Assembly (NCBI GenBank): GCA_030429735.1
Contig: JAUIET010000008.1
Location: 138,726 to 202,725, forward strand
Source of the DNA: Gammaproteobacteria bacterium
GTDB taxonomy: Bacteria > Pseudomonadota > Gammaproteobacteria > Pseudomonadales > JAUIET01
DNA: 64,000 nt
Reading direction: 5' to 3'
This document shows, one piece after another, positions 19,356 to 27,466 of the stretch. The notes below the pieces were generated by a model. That model was not told the DNA's origin, did not search any database, and saw only the letters and a program-made list of their open reading frames with translations. The position numbers and the translations under genes were made by a program. How positions within the stretch are numbered: the first letter of the stretch is position 1; every line of letters begins with the position of its first letter.

Positions 19356-20362
19356 CTACCTTGCCTAAGCTCGTTGTGGCCGTGCTGATGTGCCTGTTCA
19401 GCGTGGTCGCCAGCGCGCACAAAATGGCGCCGTCTCTGTTAGTGCTCGATGAGATTCTGCCTGGTGAATTCAGCGTGCACTGGAAAACGCCGCTGGTGCA
19501 ATCGTCGCCGGTTCGCATAGACATGACTTTGCCGGCGCATTGTCAACCCAGCAGCGACCGTATGCCAAAACCTGATCCGGTTGGAGCCGTATTCGAATGG
19601 ACAGTGAATTGCGGCTCGCAGGGGATGGTTGGCTACGACATCAGCATGACAGGGCTGCGTGAGAACCAGAGTGCTGCTGTGCTGAAGCTGAATCTGCAAG
19701 ATGGTCGGCAGTATCAGCACGTGATCAATGCCAGCAACCCCAGCTATACCGTGCCCGAACGAGTAAAACGCAGCGATGTTTTTTGGGAGTATCTTACGCT
19801 GGGCGTTGAGCACATTCTTGCCGGTGTAGACCACTTGTTCTTTGTTTGGGCGCTCATTCTGCTGCTTGCGAGGCGCAAATTACTGATCGCCATCACAGCC
19901 TTCACCTTGGGCCACAGTATCACTCTGGCATTGGCGGCCCTGGACGTGATCACCGTTCCGCAGACACTGACCGAATTGTTTATCGCGTTTTCAATTTTTG
20001 TGCTGGCGGTAGAAATAGCCGCGGATAAAGGCGATCAAAGTCTGGTGCGCAGGCATGCCTTCTGGGTATGCGTGGCATTTGGGCTGCTGCATGGACTGGG
20101 CTTTGCCGGCGCGCTGAAGGAAATTGGCTTGCCGCAGGAAGAAGTGGTGGTGGCGTTGCTGACTTTCAATATTGGTGTTGAAGTTGGCCAGATTCTGTTT
20201 GTGCTGGTTGTACTCGCCATTGCCTGGGTGTTGCGGCGCGTGGCGAGTAGCACCTTACCAGCCTCACTGCAGCCGCAGCGTCTGCAATGGATTCCGGTCT
20301 ATATCATCGGCAGTGGTGCCGCGTTCTGGTGTGTGGAACGTAGCCTTGGTTTACTGATTTAG
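19352..20362 (+). CDS. HupE/UreJ-like membrane protein
   Basis: 336 residues. It has a signal-like N-terminus (VVAVLMCLFSVVASAHKMAP), a soluble domain of about 120 residues, then six or so membrane helices. LGVEHILAGVDHLFFVWAL near residue 150, TLGHSITLALAAL near 188, FGLLHGLGFAGALKE near 248 and NIGVEVGQILFV near 276 are the HupE/UreJ_2 signature, with His and Asp residues that bind metal in NiCoT-related permeases. It may move a divalent metal or act in assembly. It overlaps the PpiC gene by 4 nt and completes the DUF3604-PpiC-HupE operon, which suggests that it supplies metal to the DUF3604 enzyme; that is inference. Confidence 0.87.
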   Translation: MTTLPKLVVAVLMCLFSVVASAHKMAPSLLVLDEILPGEFSVHWKTPLVQSSPVRIDMTLPAHCQPSSDRMPKPDPVGAVFEWTVNCGSQGMVGYDISMTGLRENQSAAVLKLNLQDGRQYQHVINASNPSYTVPERVKRSDVFWEYLTLGVEHILAGVDHLFFVWALILLLARRKLLIAITAFTLGHSITLALAALDVITVPQTLTELFIAFSIFVLAVEIAADKGDQSLVRRHAFWVCVAFGLLHGLGFAGALKEIGLPQEEVVVALLTFNIGVEVGQILFVLVVLAIAWVLRRVASSTLPASLQPQRLQWIPVYIIGSGAAFWCVERSLGLLI

Positions 20363-20386
20363 ATTGGCTTTCTTAGATTGGCTTTG
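20359..20386 (+). repeat. 14-bp tandem duplication at the HupE gene stop codon
   Basis: TTAGATTGGCTTTC (20359-20372) is followed directly by TTAGATTGGCTTTG. Both copies contain TAG; the first supplies the stop codon. It looks like a small slippage duplication. Confidence 0.6.
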
Positions 20387-20398
20387 CCCGCAGTATCG

Positions 20399-21208
20399 CT
20401 ACTGTATGGCTGCACCTGTTGGCTCGCGCGCGACACCGGGATAGCCTTTCATTTCGATCATTGGATGAAACGCCAGCGACACGCCTTCTTCAATATGCCG
20501 GCGGTTGCCCAGTAGATTGCGCCTGCGCACGAACTTTGGTGTTGATTTGAGGCTTAAAGCCTGAGTTACTTCAATTCCGCCGGCACTCTGGAAAACCGCT
20601 TGCAGGTTCATATCAAACACGTTCAACCACAGACTGACCGCTTCGGCTGATTGTGCCCAGTTGAAATCGCTGGGTACGCCACTGCCCGGGCCCTGCGTGC
20701 TCACTTTGCGCGACACGCCATCCCAGCGCGCCACACGATTAACACTGCTGCCATAGCTGATTTCCCGCTCAATCAGGTCGGTAAATACCACCGCATCAAC
20801 GATGCCGCGTGACCGAAGCTGCTCAAACACATAATTCATCGTTTTGCCGAATGATGACTGATTGATTTTGCCGGTGGTGGGGTTGAACGGATTGCCATAA
20901 CGTCGCACGGCATTGCTCCACTCATCTTCAAACACGGCACTTGAAACCAACTTAAAGCCAGCCTCTTTCAGGTGTTGTCGAACAAACTCATCGACCCTGG
21001 ATTCATAGGGACGAAGATACTTGCGTGATGGCTTCCCAAAATTGACATGAGCGATCAGCACCCGTGGGTATTTTTCCTGGCCTACGTCGGCAGACAGTAT
21101 CGAGTAGGGGAAAGCGGTATTAGCCACATTTTTGCTGACGCTGCCAGCGCATGCGCTGAGCGCGACAATGGCAAACATCGTAATAACTCGGGCATAACGT
21201 GACTGCAT
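20399..21208 (-). CDS. Hypothetical lipoprotein
   Basis: 269 residues beginning MQSRYARVITMFAIVALSACAGS, with the lipobox LSAC, so a lipidated envelope protein is expected. The mature part starts with a conserved-looking segment (PRVLIAHVNFGKPSRKYLRP), followed by HLKEAGFKLVSS and a VVFTDLIEREISYG stretch. I do not recognise the family. The ATG at 21208 is preferred because AGGA lies 8 nt upstream; another ATG at 21217 is possible. It is convergent with the HupE-like gene and divergent from the alpha/beta hydrolase, with about 90 bp between starts. Confidence 0.7.
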   Translation of the reverse strand: MQSRYARVITMFAIVALSACAGSVSKNVANTAFPYSILSADVGQEKYPRVLIAHVNFGKPSRKYLRPYESRVDEFVRQHLKEAGFKLVSSAVFEDEWSNAVRRYGNPFNPTTGKINQSSFGKTMNYVFEQLRSRGIVDAVVFTDLIEREISYGSSVNRVARWDGVSRKVSTQGPGSGVPSDFNWAQSAEAVSLWLNVFDMNLQAVFQSAGGIEVTQALSLKSTPKFVRRRNLLGNRRHIEEGVSLAFHPMIEMKGYPGVAREPTGAAIQ

Positions 21209-21297
21209 AGCTAACATCCTGGGGCCTGACGGGTTTGTGTGGCACAATTCTACCGCAGCGCAGAGCTACTGAGAAATAGATCATCAGCGAACCCGAA

Positions 21298-22074
21298 TTG
21301 ACAGTTAAACGCCGTGGCGAAGGACGGCCGGTCGTGCTATTGCATGGCTTATTTGGGAACGGCGATAACCTGGGCATGATTGCCAGGGGACTGCAGCCGA
21401 CCTACCTGGTTTACTCCATGGATTTGCCCGGTCATGGTCGCTCACCCGTGCTGAGGAATATGGACCTGCCGTCTATGGCCAACAGTGTTGTTCGCACAAT
21501 GGATGCCCTGCAGATTGCAAAGCCAATTGTGGTTGGCCACTCCTTGGGCGCAAAGGTGGCCATGCAGCTGGCCGCTCTGCAACCGGAAAGAATCGCTGCA
21601 TTGGCCGTACTGGACATAGCACCGGTAGACTACGCGCATGGCCATGATGACGTTTTTGCAGCGGTTGCCGCTCTTGATCTTAGCCTGGTCCGCTCGAGAG
21701 CAGACGCGGATCGGGGGCTGGCCAGGTACATACACGACCGTGATGTTCGTCAATTCATCCTGACCAATTTAGGCAAGACAGCAGCGGCGGGCTATGCCTG
21801 GAAGATCGACTTCTCTGCCCTGCGGCGAAGCTACCATCACTTCGCCTCAGCCCCGCACGCGGGGTCAGTTTTCGATCGACCGGTGCTGGTAGTCAAGGGC
21901 GGGGAGTCCAATTACATACAGGCCAGGCATGAACCCGCGTTTAGAGAACGCTTCAGCCGGTTGAGCTTCAAGGTGATTCCAGGTGCGGGGCATTGGCTGC
22001 ACGCACAAAAAACCGATTTGCTGTTGGCAATGCTGCGGCGTTTTATCGACGCAGTGCCTGATGAGGTAGAATGA
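21298..22074 (+). CDS. Alpha/beta hydrolase (YbfF-type esterase)
   Basis: 258 residues. VVLLHGLFGNGDNLG near residue 12 forms the oxyanion hole, VVGHSLGAKVAMQLA near residue 78 is the nucleophile elbow, and GAGHWLHAQKTD near the end gives the catalytic His. The arrangement and length match short-chain acyl-CoA or carboxyl esterases such as E. coli YbfF. No ATG fits: translation probably starts at TTG 21298, only six codons after an in-frame stop, and the ribosome-binding site is weak. The downstream PPK2 gene follows after 25 bp. Confidence 0.82.
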   Translation: MTVKRRGEGRPVVLLHGLFGNGDNLGMIARGLQPTYLVYSMDLPGHGRSPVLRNMDLPSMANSVVRTMDALQIAKPIVVGHSLGAKVAMQLAALQPERIAALAVLDIAPVDYAHGHDDVFAAVAALDLSLVRSRADADRGLARYIHDRDVRQFILTNLGKTAAAGYAWKIDFSALRRSYHHFASAPHAGSVFDRPVLVVKGGESNYIQARHEPAFRERFSRLSFKVIPGAGHWLHAQKTDLLLAMLRRFIDAVPDEVE

Positions 22075-22099
22075 CAGATTGTTATCCAGAGTTACACCG

Positions 22100-23005
22100 A
22101 TGAAACTTTTTTGCCCGGACAGCGAGTTTCGCGCCGCAGCCAATGGTGCTTTTTCGCTGAAAGACGCACAGCAGGCTGAAAACATTCCCGACCGCAAAGT
22201 GTGCAGAAAACTGCTGAAGCAACAAGCTCAATTGTGCGATGACTTACAGCGCCGCTTGTACGCAAATGACACGCATTCCATACTCTGCGTGTTTCAGGCC
22301 ATTGATGCGGCGGGCAAGGACTCCACGATTCGGGCCGTATTCGGGCGACTGAACCCCGCGGGTTGTCAGGTGTACTCGTTTAAGCAACCCTCTAAAGAAG
22401 AACTGGATCACGACTTTTTGTGGCGTACCAGCTGCAGGCTGCCTGAGCGTGGTCGAATAGGCGTATTTAATCGAAGTTATTACGAAGAGGTATTGGTTGT
22501 TAAAGTGCATCCGCAGTACCTGATGGCGCAACGGCTCGATGACAGTGCGAGCGAGAAATTCTGGCAGGCTCGCTATGAATCCATTCGCGAACATGAAAAA
22601 CACTTGGCCAGGAATGGCACGGTGGTGCTTAAATTCTGGTTAAACGTGTCCAAGGAGGAGCAACGCCAGCGTTTTCTATCGCGCTTGAACGAGCAGCAGA
22701 AGCACTGGAAGTTTTCCGCCAGTGACCTCAAGGAACGTCAGTATTGGGATGACTACATGCTGGCGTATGAGCAATGTATACAAAACACATCGACTGAATT
22801 CGCTCCGTGGTATGTCATTCCGGCGGACGACAAGCCGTACATGCGCTATCGAGTGGCTGACATTTTGCGCCAGACACTGGAAAATATTAATCCCCAATAC
22901 CCGCAGCTGAGCGATGAAGCTCGAGCTGAGCTCGACCAGTATGCCGAGCAACTCAACGCTGAGGAAGACTCTGGAGCAAGCCACGAATACCGAGAGACAA
23001 ACTGA
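22100..23005 (+). CDS. Polyphosphate kinase 2 (PPK2) family protein
   Basis: 301 residues. CVFQAIDAAGKDSTIRAVF near residue 62 is the Walker A region, and RIGVFNRSYYEEVLVVKVHP near 125 is the Walker B-like segment of PPK2 proteins. FWLNVSKEEQRQRFLSR and WKFSASDLKERQYWDDYM follow as usual. PPK2 enzymes move phosphate between inorganic polyphosphate and nucleotides (ADP/ATP, GDP/GTP or AMP), so the gene links polyphosphate storage to nucleotide pools. The subclass is not decided by eye. The ATG at 22100 gives the standard N-terminus; an in-frame TTG at 22079 is less likely. Confidence 0.92.
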   Translation: MKLFCPDSEFRAAANGAFSLKDAQQAENIPDRKVCRKLLKQQAQLCDDLQRRLYANDTHSILCVFQAIDAAGKDSTIRAVFGRLNPAGCQVYSFKQPSKEELDHDFLWRTSCRLPERGRIGVFNRSYYEEVLVVKVHPQYLMAQRLDDSASEKFWQARYESIREHEKHLARNGTVVLKFWLNVSKEEQRQRFLSRLNEQQKHWKFSASDLKERQYWDDYMLAYEQCIQNTSTEFAPWYVIPADDKPYMRYRVADILRQTLENINPQYPQLSDEARAELDQYAEQLNAEEDSGASHEYRETN

Positions 23006-23043
23006 ATGATTACAGCCAGGCGCCTCAGTGCGATGTTCCAGGT

Positions 23044-24678
23044 TTATCTCAGGTCTGGCAGTTTGTAATTTTGCTCTTCCAATCCAGCCCGAATCGTTTT
23101 CTTATCGATTTTGCCGGTTGATGTTAGTGGAATGTCATCCACCGCGATTACATCATCCGGCAACTGCCACTTCGCGAAGTTTGTCGAGCAGTGCGCCAGT
23201 ATTGCGTCCACATCCAGCGTCGCGCCTTCGGCGAGTATTACTATTGCAACGGGACGTTCGTCCCACTTGGGGTGGGGTTGGGCTACTACAGCGGCCTGTG
23301 CTATGTCGGGCAGGGCAACTATATGGTTTTCCAGGTCTACCGAAGAAATCCACTCACCGCCGGTCTTGATCAGATCTTTCGACCGATCGGAGATGATCAA
23401 GTACTCTTCAGCGTCGATTTTCGCAACATCGCCGGTAATTAGCCAGTCGCCGTGAAATTTATCGGGCTGTGGGTCGTTGTAGTATTCCGAAACGATCCAG
23501 GGGCCGCGAATCAGCAACTCGCCAACGGATTCGCCGTCGTGGGGCACGGGGTTCCATTCATCATCGAAGATTTCAAGTTCCAGGCCGGGCATCAGCAGGC
23601 CGGCTTTGGCAACGTTTTCGAATTGCTCGTCTTCACTCAAGTTCAGGTGAGATCGTTTGGCCACTTTCTTCGACAGGGTTGCAAGTGGGTTGGTTTCAGT
23701 CATGCCCCAACCCTGGACCATTTCGATGTTGTGATTTTCCCAGAACCAGCGCATCAGTGACACAGGTGGCGCTGAGCCGCCACAGGTGAGACGTGTTAGT
23801 TTGCTGAGGTCGAATTCATCGGGTGATTTCTCAAGAATGGCTTTTACACCCTGCCATATTGTGGGTACACCGGCGGATATGGTGACTTCTTCGTCGCTGA
23901 GCGCACCAAGCAGCGCATCCGGGGTCATGAAGCGGTGTGGCATGATTTGTTTGCAGCCAAGCATGGAGGCAGCAAACGGCAAGCCCCAGCCCATAGCGTG
24001 GAACATGGGTACTATGCCTAACACCGAATCCAGCGCACTGAGGCCAATCGCATCGGTCATGCATTCGGTGATGGTGTGTAAATAAGTGGAACGATTGGTG
24101 TACATCGCGCCTTTGGGCTTGCCGGTAGTGCCACTGGTGTAGCACAGGCCCATTGGCGAATTTTCATCAATAACCGGCCACTCGTAACGGGTGGGGTGGC
24201 CGTCGATCAGCTCTTCATAGTCAATGCTGTTGGCAAACGAAGTTTCGCCACCGTCGCCATTACGACAAATCACCAGCAATTCCAGGCAGGGCAGTTTGTC
24301 CAGCACCGGTTCTAACAGTGGCAGCAGGTCTTCGTCGGCGAAAATCACACGGTCGTGAGCATGATTGATGATGTACTCGAGATCCGCTGGCCCCAGGCGG
24401 ATGTTCAGCGTATGCAACACAGCGCCCATGCTGGGCACGGCCTGGTACAGTTCCAGATGCCGGTAGTTGTTCCACATGAAGCTGCCAATGCGATCACCGA
24501 CCTCAATACCGTGCGCATGCAGGCCATGCGCCAGCTGATTGGCGCGTTCCCAGGTCTTGCCAAGGGTGGTGCGGTGTTTTCCATCGGCTTGCAGGGTAAC
24601 AACCTCTATGCCCGGGTCGAGTTTGGCTCCACGACCGAGTAGCCGAGACATCAGAAGAGGGGTTTGTTGCATCGTCAT
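23044..24678 (-). CDS. Fatty acyl-CoA synthetase (AMP-forming)
   Basis: 544 residues of the ANL superfamily. LCYTSGTTGKPKGAMYTNRS near residue 175 is the P-loop (A3), GWGMTETNPLATLS near residue 325 is A5, WLITGDVAKIDAEEYL near 415 is A7, DRSKDLIKTGGEWISS follows as A8, and TSTGKIDKKTIR near the C-terminus holds the A10 Lys. It activates a carboxylic acid to its CoA thioester with ATP, probably a medium- or long-chain fatty acid. ATG 24678 is chosen; the 48 codons upstream lack family similarity. The HSD10-like SDR gene on the same strand ends about 100 bp upstream. Confidence 0.93.
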   Translation of the reverse strand: MTMQQTPLLMSRLLGRGAKLDPGIEVVTLQADGKHRTTLGKTWERANQLAHGLHAHGIEVGDRIGSFMWNNYRHLELYQAVPSMGAVLHTLNIRLGPADLEYIINHAHDRVIFADEDLLPLLEPVLDKLPCLELLVICRNGDGGETSFANSIDYEELIDGHPTRYEWPVIDENSPMGLCYTSGTTGKPKGAMYTNRSTYLHTITECMTDAIGLSALDSVLGIVPMFHAMGWGLPFAASMLGCKQIMPHRFMTPDALLGALSDEEVTISAGVPTIWQGVKAILEKSPDEFDLSKLTRLTCGGSAPPVSLMRWFWENHNIEMVQGWGMTETNPLATLSKKVAKRSHLNLSEDEQFENVAKAGLLMPGLELEIFDDEWNPVPHDGESVGELLIRGPWIVSEYYNDPQPDKFHGDWLITGDVAKIDAEEYLIISDRSKDLIKTGGEWISSVDLENHIVALPDIAQAAVVAQPHPKWDERPVAIVILAEGATLDVDAILAHCSTNFAKWQLPDDVIAVDDIPLTSTGKIDKKTIRAGLEEQNYKLPDLR

Positions 24679-24779
24679 TTGGGAATCTCTGTGCGTATTG
24701 TTTGAGTGAGACTGAACGAACGGTAATGGTAGCGCGAGGGCTGAGTAACCCGGCCCTCGCACCGATGCTTGCGCAGGAC

Positions 24780-25571
24780 TTACTTGGGTTGCATCCTGAT
24801 GCCGCCGTCCATGCGAATACATTCACCATTGATGTAATCATTTTCAATGATTGAGCCCGCCAGATGCGCGATTTCGTCGGAGCGCCCCAGTCGCTTGGGA
24901 AACAGAACCTGGGAAGAGAGTGGCTTCAGGAACTCTGCGATTTCCGGGGTCATTTCCTCGAAGCCTCCCATCATTAGTGGCGTAGCGATCAGGCCAGGTA
25001 CGATGGTGTTGCAGCGAATGCCCAGCACGGCAAGATCACGGGCTATTGGTAAGGTCATGCCGACCACACCGCCTTTGGAGGCACTGTAAGCGGCCTGACC
25101 AATCTGACCTTCATAAGCAGCCACCGAGGCTGTATTGATGATTACGCCGCGCGCTCCGTCTTCATTGTACGGTTCGGTTTTGGCAATCTGTTCCGCAGCC
25201 AGGCGGGTCACGTTAAACGTACCGACCAGATTTACCTGCAGTACTTTATTGAATTCATCCAGCGGGAACGGACCTTTTTTGCCATAAGTTCGCGCGGCAT
25301 TTCCAATACCCGCAAAGTTACAGCAGATATGCAGTTCCCCGAAGGCTTCAATCACGTCATTGATTGCAGACTGCACGGACTCTTCGCTACTAACGTTGAC
25401 ATTGTAAAAGCGCACGTTGTCGCCCAGTTCCGCTGCCAGCGCGTTGCCTTTCTCGTCATTCATGTCAAAGATGGCAACCTTGGCGCCTTTACCCGCCAGT
25501 AACATAACGGTTGCTCGGCCAAGTCCTGATGCGCCGCCGGTAACGATTGCTGATTTTCCTGAAATATCCAT
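24780..25571 (-). CDS. 3-hydroxyacyl-CoA dehydrogenase type 2 (HSD10-like SDR)
   Basis: 263 residues. The NAD loop is TGGASGLGRA (residues 12-21). The catalytic residues are Ser in INTASVAAYEG and YSASKGG near residue 165. GRSDEIAHLAGSIIENDYINGE near the C-terminus matches the type II 3-hydroxyacyl-CoA dehydrogenase / 17-beta-HSD10 group, which oxidises 3-hydroxyacyl-CoA to 3-ketoacyl-CoA with NAD. CNFAG replaces the common NNAG. A good ribosome-binding site (AGGAAACACT then ATG) fixes the start. It sits between a crotonase and an acyl-CoA ligase on the same strand, as expected for a beta-oxidation operon. Confidence 0.88.
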   Translation of the reverse strand: MDISGKSAIVTGGASGLGRATVMLLAGKGAKVAIFDMNDEKGNALAAELGDNVRFYNVNVSSEESVQSAINDVIEAFGELHICCNFAGIGNAARTYGKKGPFPLDEFNKVLQVNLVGTFNVTRLAAEQIAKTEPYNEDGARGVIINTASVAAYEGQIGQAAYSASKGGVVGMTLPIARDLAVLGIRCNTIVPGLIATPLMMGGFEEMTPEIAEFLKPLSSQVLFPKRLGRSDEIAHLAGSIIENDYINGECIRMDGGIRMQPK

Positions 25572-25620
25572 AGTGTTTCCTAAAACCCTGTCTGATTAAT
25601 GTGGTGTGAGAATAAAGTGC

Positions 25621-26385
25621 TTATTTACCTTTCCAGTTCGGCGCACGTTTTTCAGCAAAAGCGGCAGCGCCTTCTATAGCGTCCTCACTGCTGAATACGG
25701 GCATCGCAATGTCGTTCTGTTTGCTGAACATGTCGCTGGTTGACCAATCTGCTGATTGCAGAACAATCTGCTTGCTGACGGCTACCGCCAATGGGCCATT
25801 AGCATTGATGGCTGCGGCCAGCTCCTTGGCTGACTCCAGGGCGTTGCCCTCAGCAACCACGCGGTTTACCAGGCCCAAATCAGCGGCGCGTTGCGCAGAC
25901 ATGAAATCACCAGTCAGTGCGAGCTCCATGGCGATTTTTTGTGGTATTTGCCGTGGCAGGCGGATAAGACCACCGGCAGCCGCGACCAAACCACGTTTTG
26001 CTTCCGGGATACCAAATTTTGACGTTTCCGACGCCACCAGCATATCGCAGCTCAAGGCCATTTCGCAGCCGCCGGCAAGCGCATAGCCTTCAATGGCGCC
26101 GATCAAGGGCTTTCTGGGTAGCGCTTCGGTGAGACCGCCGAAACCGCGGCCTTCTACCGATGGCAAATCGCCTGTCAGGAAGCCTTTCAGGTCCATGCCG
26201 GAGCAAAAGGTACCGCCTGCGCCGGTGAGAATGCCCACGCGTACGCTGTCGTCCTGGTCCAATTGGTCCAGTGCAGCGGCAATGCCTCGCGCGGTGTCGC
26301 CATTGATGGCGTTTCTAGCCTCTGGACGGTTCATAGTGATGGTCATAATGCCGTTGGTGATATCAACCAGTACGGAGTCGCTCAT
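25621..26385 (-). CDS. Enoyl-CoA hydratase (crotonase with both catalytic Glu residues)
   Basis: 254 residues. FCSGMDLKGFLTG and IEGYALAGGCEMALSCDM form the oxyanion-hole regions. Both hydratase glutamates appear to be present, Glu in FGIPEAKRG and Glu in KIAMELALTG, aligned by eye to Glu144 and Glu164 of rat enoyl-CoA hydratase. A true hydration of 2-enoyl-CoA to 3-hydroxyacyl-CoA is therefore likely. The gene lies 49 bp upstream of the HSD10-like gene, which would carry out the next oxidation step. The start is ATG 26385. Confidence 0.9.
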   Translation of the reverse strand: MSDSVLVDITNGIMTITMNRPEARNAINGDTARGIAAALDQLDQDDSVRVGILTGAGGTFCSGMDLKGFLTGDLPSVEGRGFGGLTEALPRKPLIGAIEGYALAGGCEMALSCDMLVASETSKFGIPEAKRGLVAAAGGLIRLPRQIPQKIAMELALTGDFMSAQRAADLGLVNRVVAEGNALESAKELAAAINANGPLAVAVSKQIVLQSADWSTSDMFSKQNDIAMPVFSSEDAIEGAAAFAEKRAPNWKGK

Positions 26386-26562
26386 GGGTGTGTGCCTTGT
26401 GTGATTAATGAGAAAAGAACTTTTGCGGGCGCGAATTCTACTAAATTACCGCAAAGAAGCATAACGGTTCAGGTTACACTTTCATTCAAAGAAAGCAGGG
26501 CACCGTTTTGGTTTCTAGATTGTTTCTCGATATCTTCTGTAAGTTGTTGAAAGTTATATAGT

Positions 26563-27429
26563 ATGAGTCTCGAAAAATCTCGTTATTGCAGTTTGCAAAG
26601 CCCCGACTTGCCGATGGCTGGCACGTCCGATCATGTAGACCTGTGGCTGATGTTGGAGTACGTGCCAAGTTGGTCAGCGAAAGTATTGGAAGATAACGCG
26701 CTGTCGCCTGCGACAAGGTATTGGCTTGACCAGCAGATTGAGGCCTTGTCGGCGGGCGGCCTGCGCGTGAGACCACAGTTCATCCGTCAGCCGGAATACG
26801 ACAGAGCCAGCACAAAGTGCTTTATAGCAAGCCAAACTGCCACCTGGCAATTGGAAGGGCAAGGCTATGAGTTTTTGCAAGCATTGGATTTACGGGCCGT
26901 TTTGTCCGCGCCTGAACAACACGCCACAGCCGTTGTTCAGCCGCAGTATTTTGTCTGCATGAATGGTCAGAGAGATGTGTGTTGTGCCCGTTTTGGGCGG
27001 CCCCTGTACAGCGCTTTGCGAGAACGTCTCGGTGAGCGCGTGTGGCAGGTGAGTCACCTGGGTGGGCATCGATTTGCACCGAATGTGCTCTGTTTGCCGC
27101 AGGGCGCGATGTATGGGCGTGTATCACCCGACGCCGTCGACAGTTTTCTTGCAAAGACGGAAGCAAAGACACTGGATTTCCAGTATCTGCGGGGCACATC
27201 CTGGTACCCGAAAGCGGCGCAGGCGGCCGAGATATTTGCTGAGAAGCAAGCGCTTCGCCTGCATACGGTGAGTGAACAGGGCCGTCAAACCATGGTGGGT
27301 TTTGAGACGGCGACGGCTGGCGAAATACTGAAGGTGACGGTAGAGCAAGCCGACCAGGCCGTGATGGCACTGGCCAGCTGCAAAGACAGTGAGGCTAAGC
27401 CGGTTTATCCGTTCAGCCAGGTTCTGTGA
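26563..27429 (+). CDS. Sucrase/ferredoxin-like family protein
   Basis: 288 residues. YFVCMNGQRDVCCARFGRPLY near residue 130 and VWQVSHLGGHRFAPNVLCLPQG near residue 157 are the signatures of the sucrase/ferredoxin-like family (thioredoxin-fold [2Fe-2S] proteins related to yeast Apd1 and Aim32). The Cys cluster and the HxxGxH element fit an iron-sulfur centre with Cys and His ligands. The function in bacteria is largely unknown; a redox role is inferred. It stands alone on the forward strand between two leftward beta-oxidation genes. The 177-bp region upstream is AT-rich but shows no clear ribosome-binding site. Confidence 0.82.
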   Translation: MSLEKSRYCSLQSPDLPMAGTSDHVDLWLMLEYVPSWSAKVLEDNALSPATRYWLDQQIEALSAGGLRVRPQFIRQPEYDRASTKCFIASQTATWQLEGQGYEFLQALDLRAVLSAPEQHATAVVQPQYFVCMNGQRDVCCARFGRPLYSALRERLGERVWQVSHLGGHRFAPNVLCLPQGAMYGRVSPDAVDSFLAKTEAKTLDFQYLRGTSWYPKAAQAAEIFAEKQALRLHTVSEQGRQTMVGFETATAGEILKVTVEQADQAVMALASCKDSEAKPVYPFSQVL

Positions 27430-27466
27430 GGTGAACGCGCACTCCGATTGAAGCGCGCGCCCGGCT

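Noticed and set aside
23028-24145. Forward-strand frames opposite the acyl-CoA ligase
   Set aside because: They are shadows of a fully motif-supported ligase gene.
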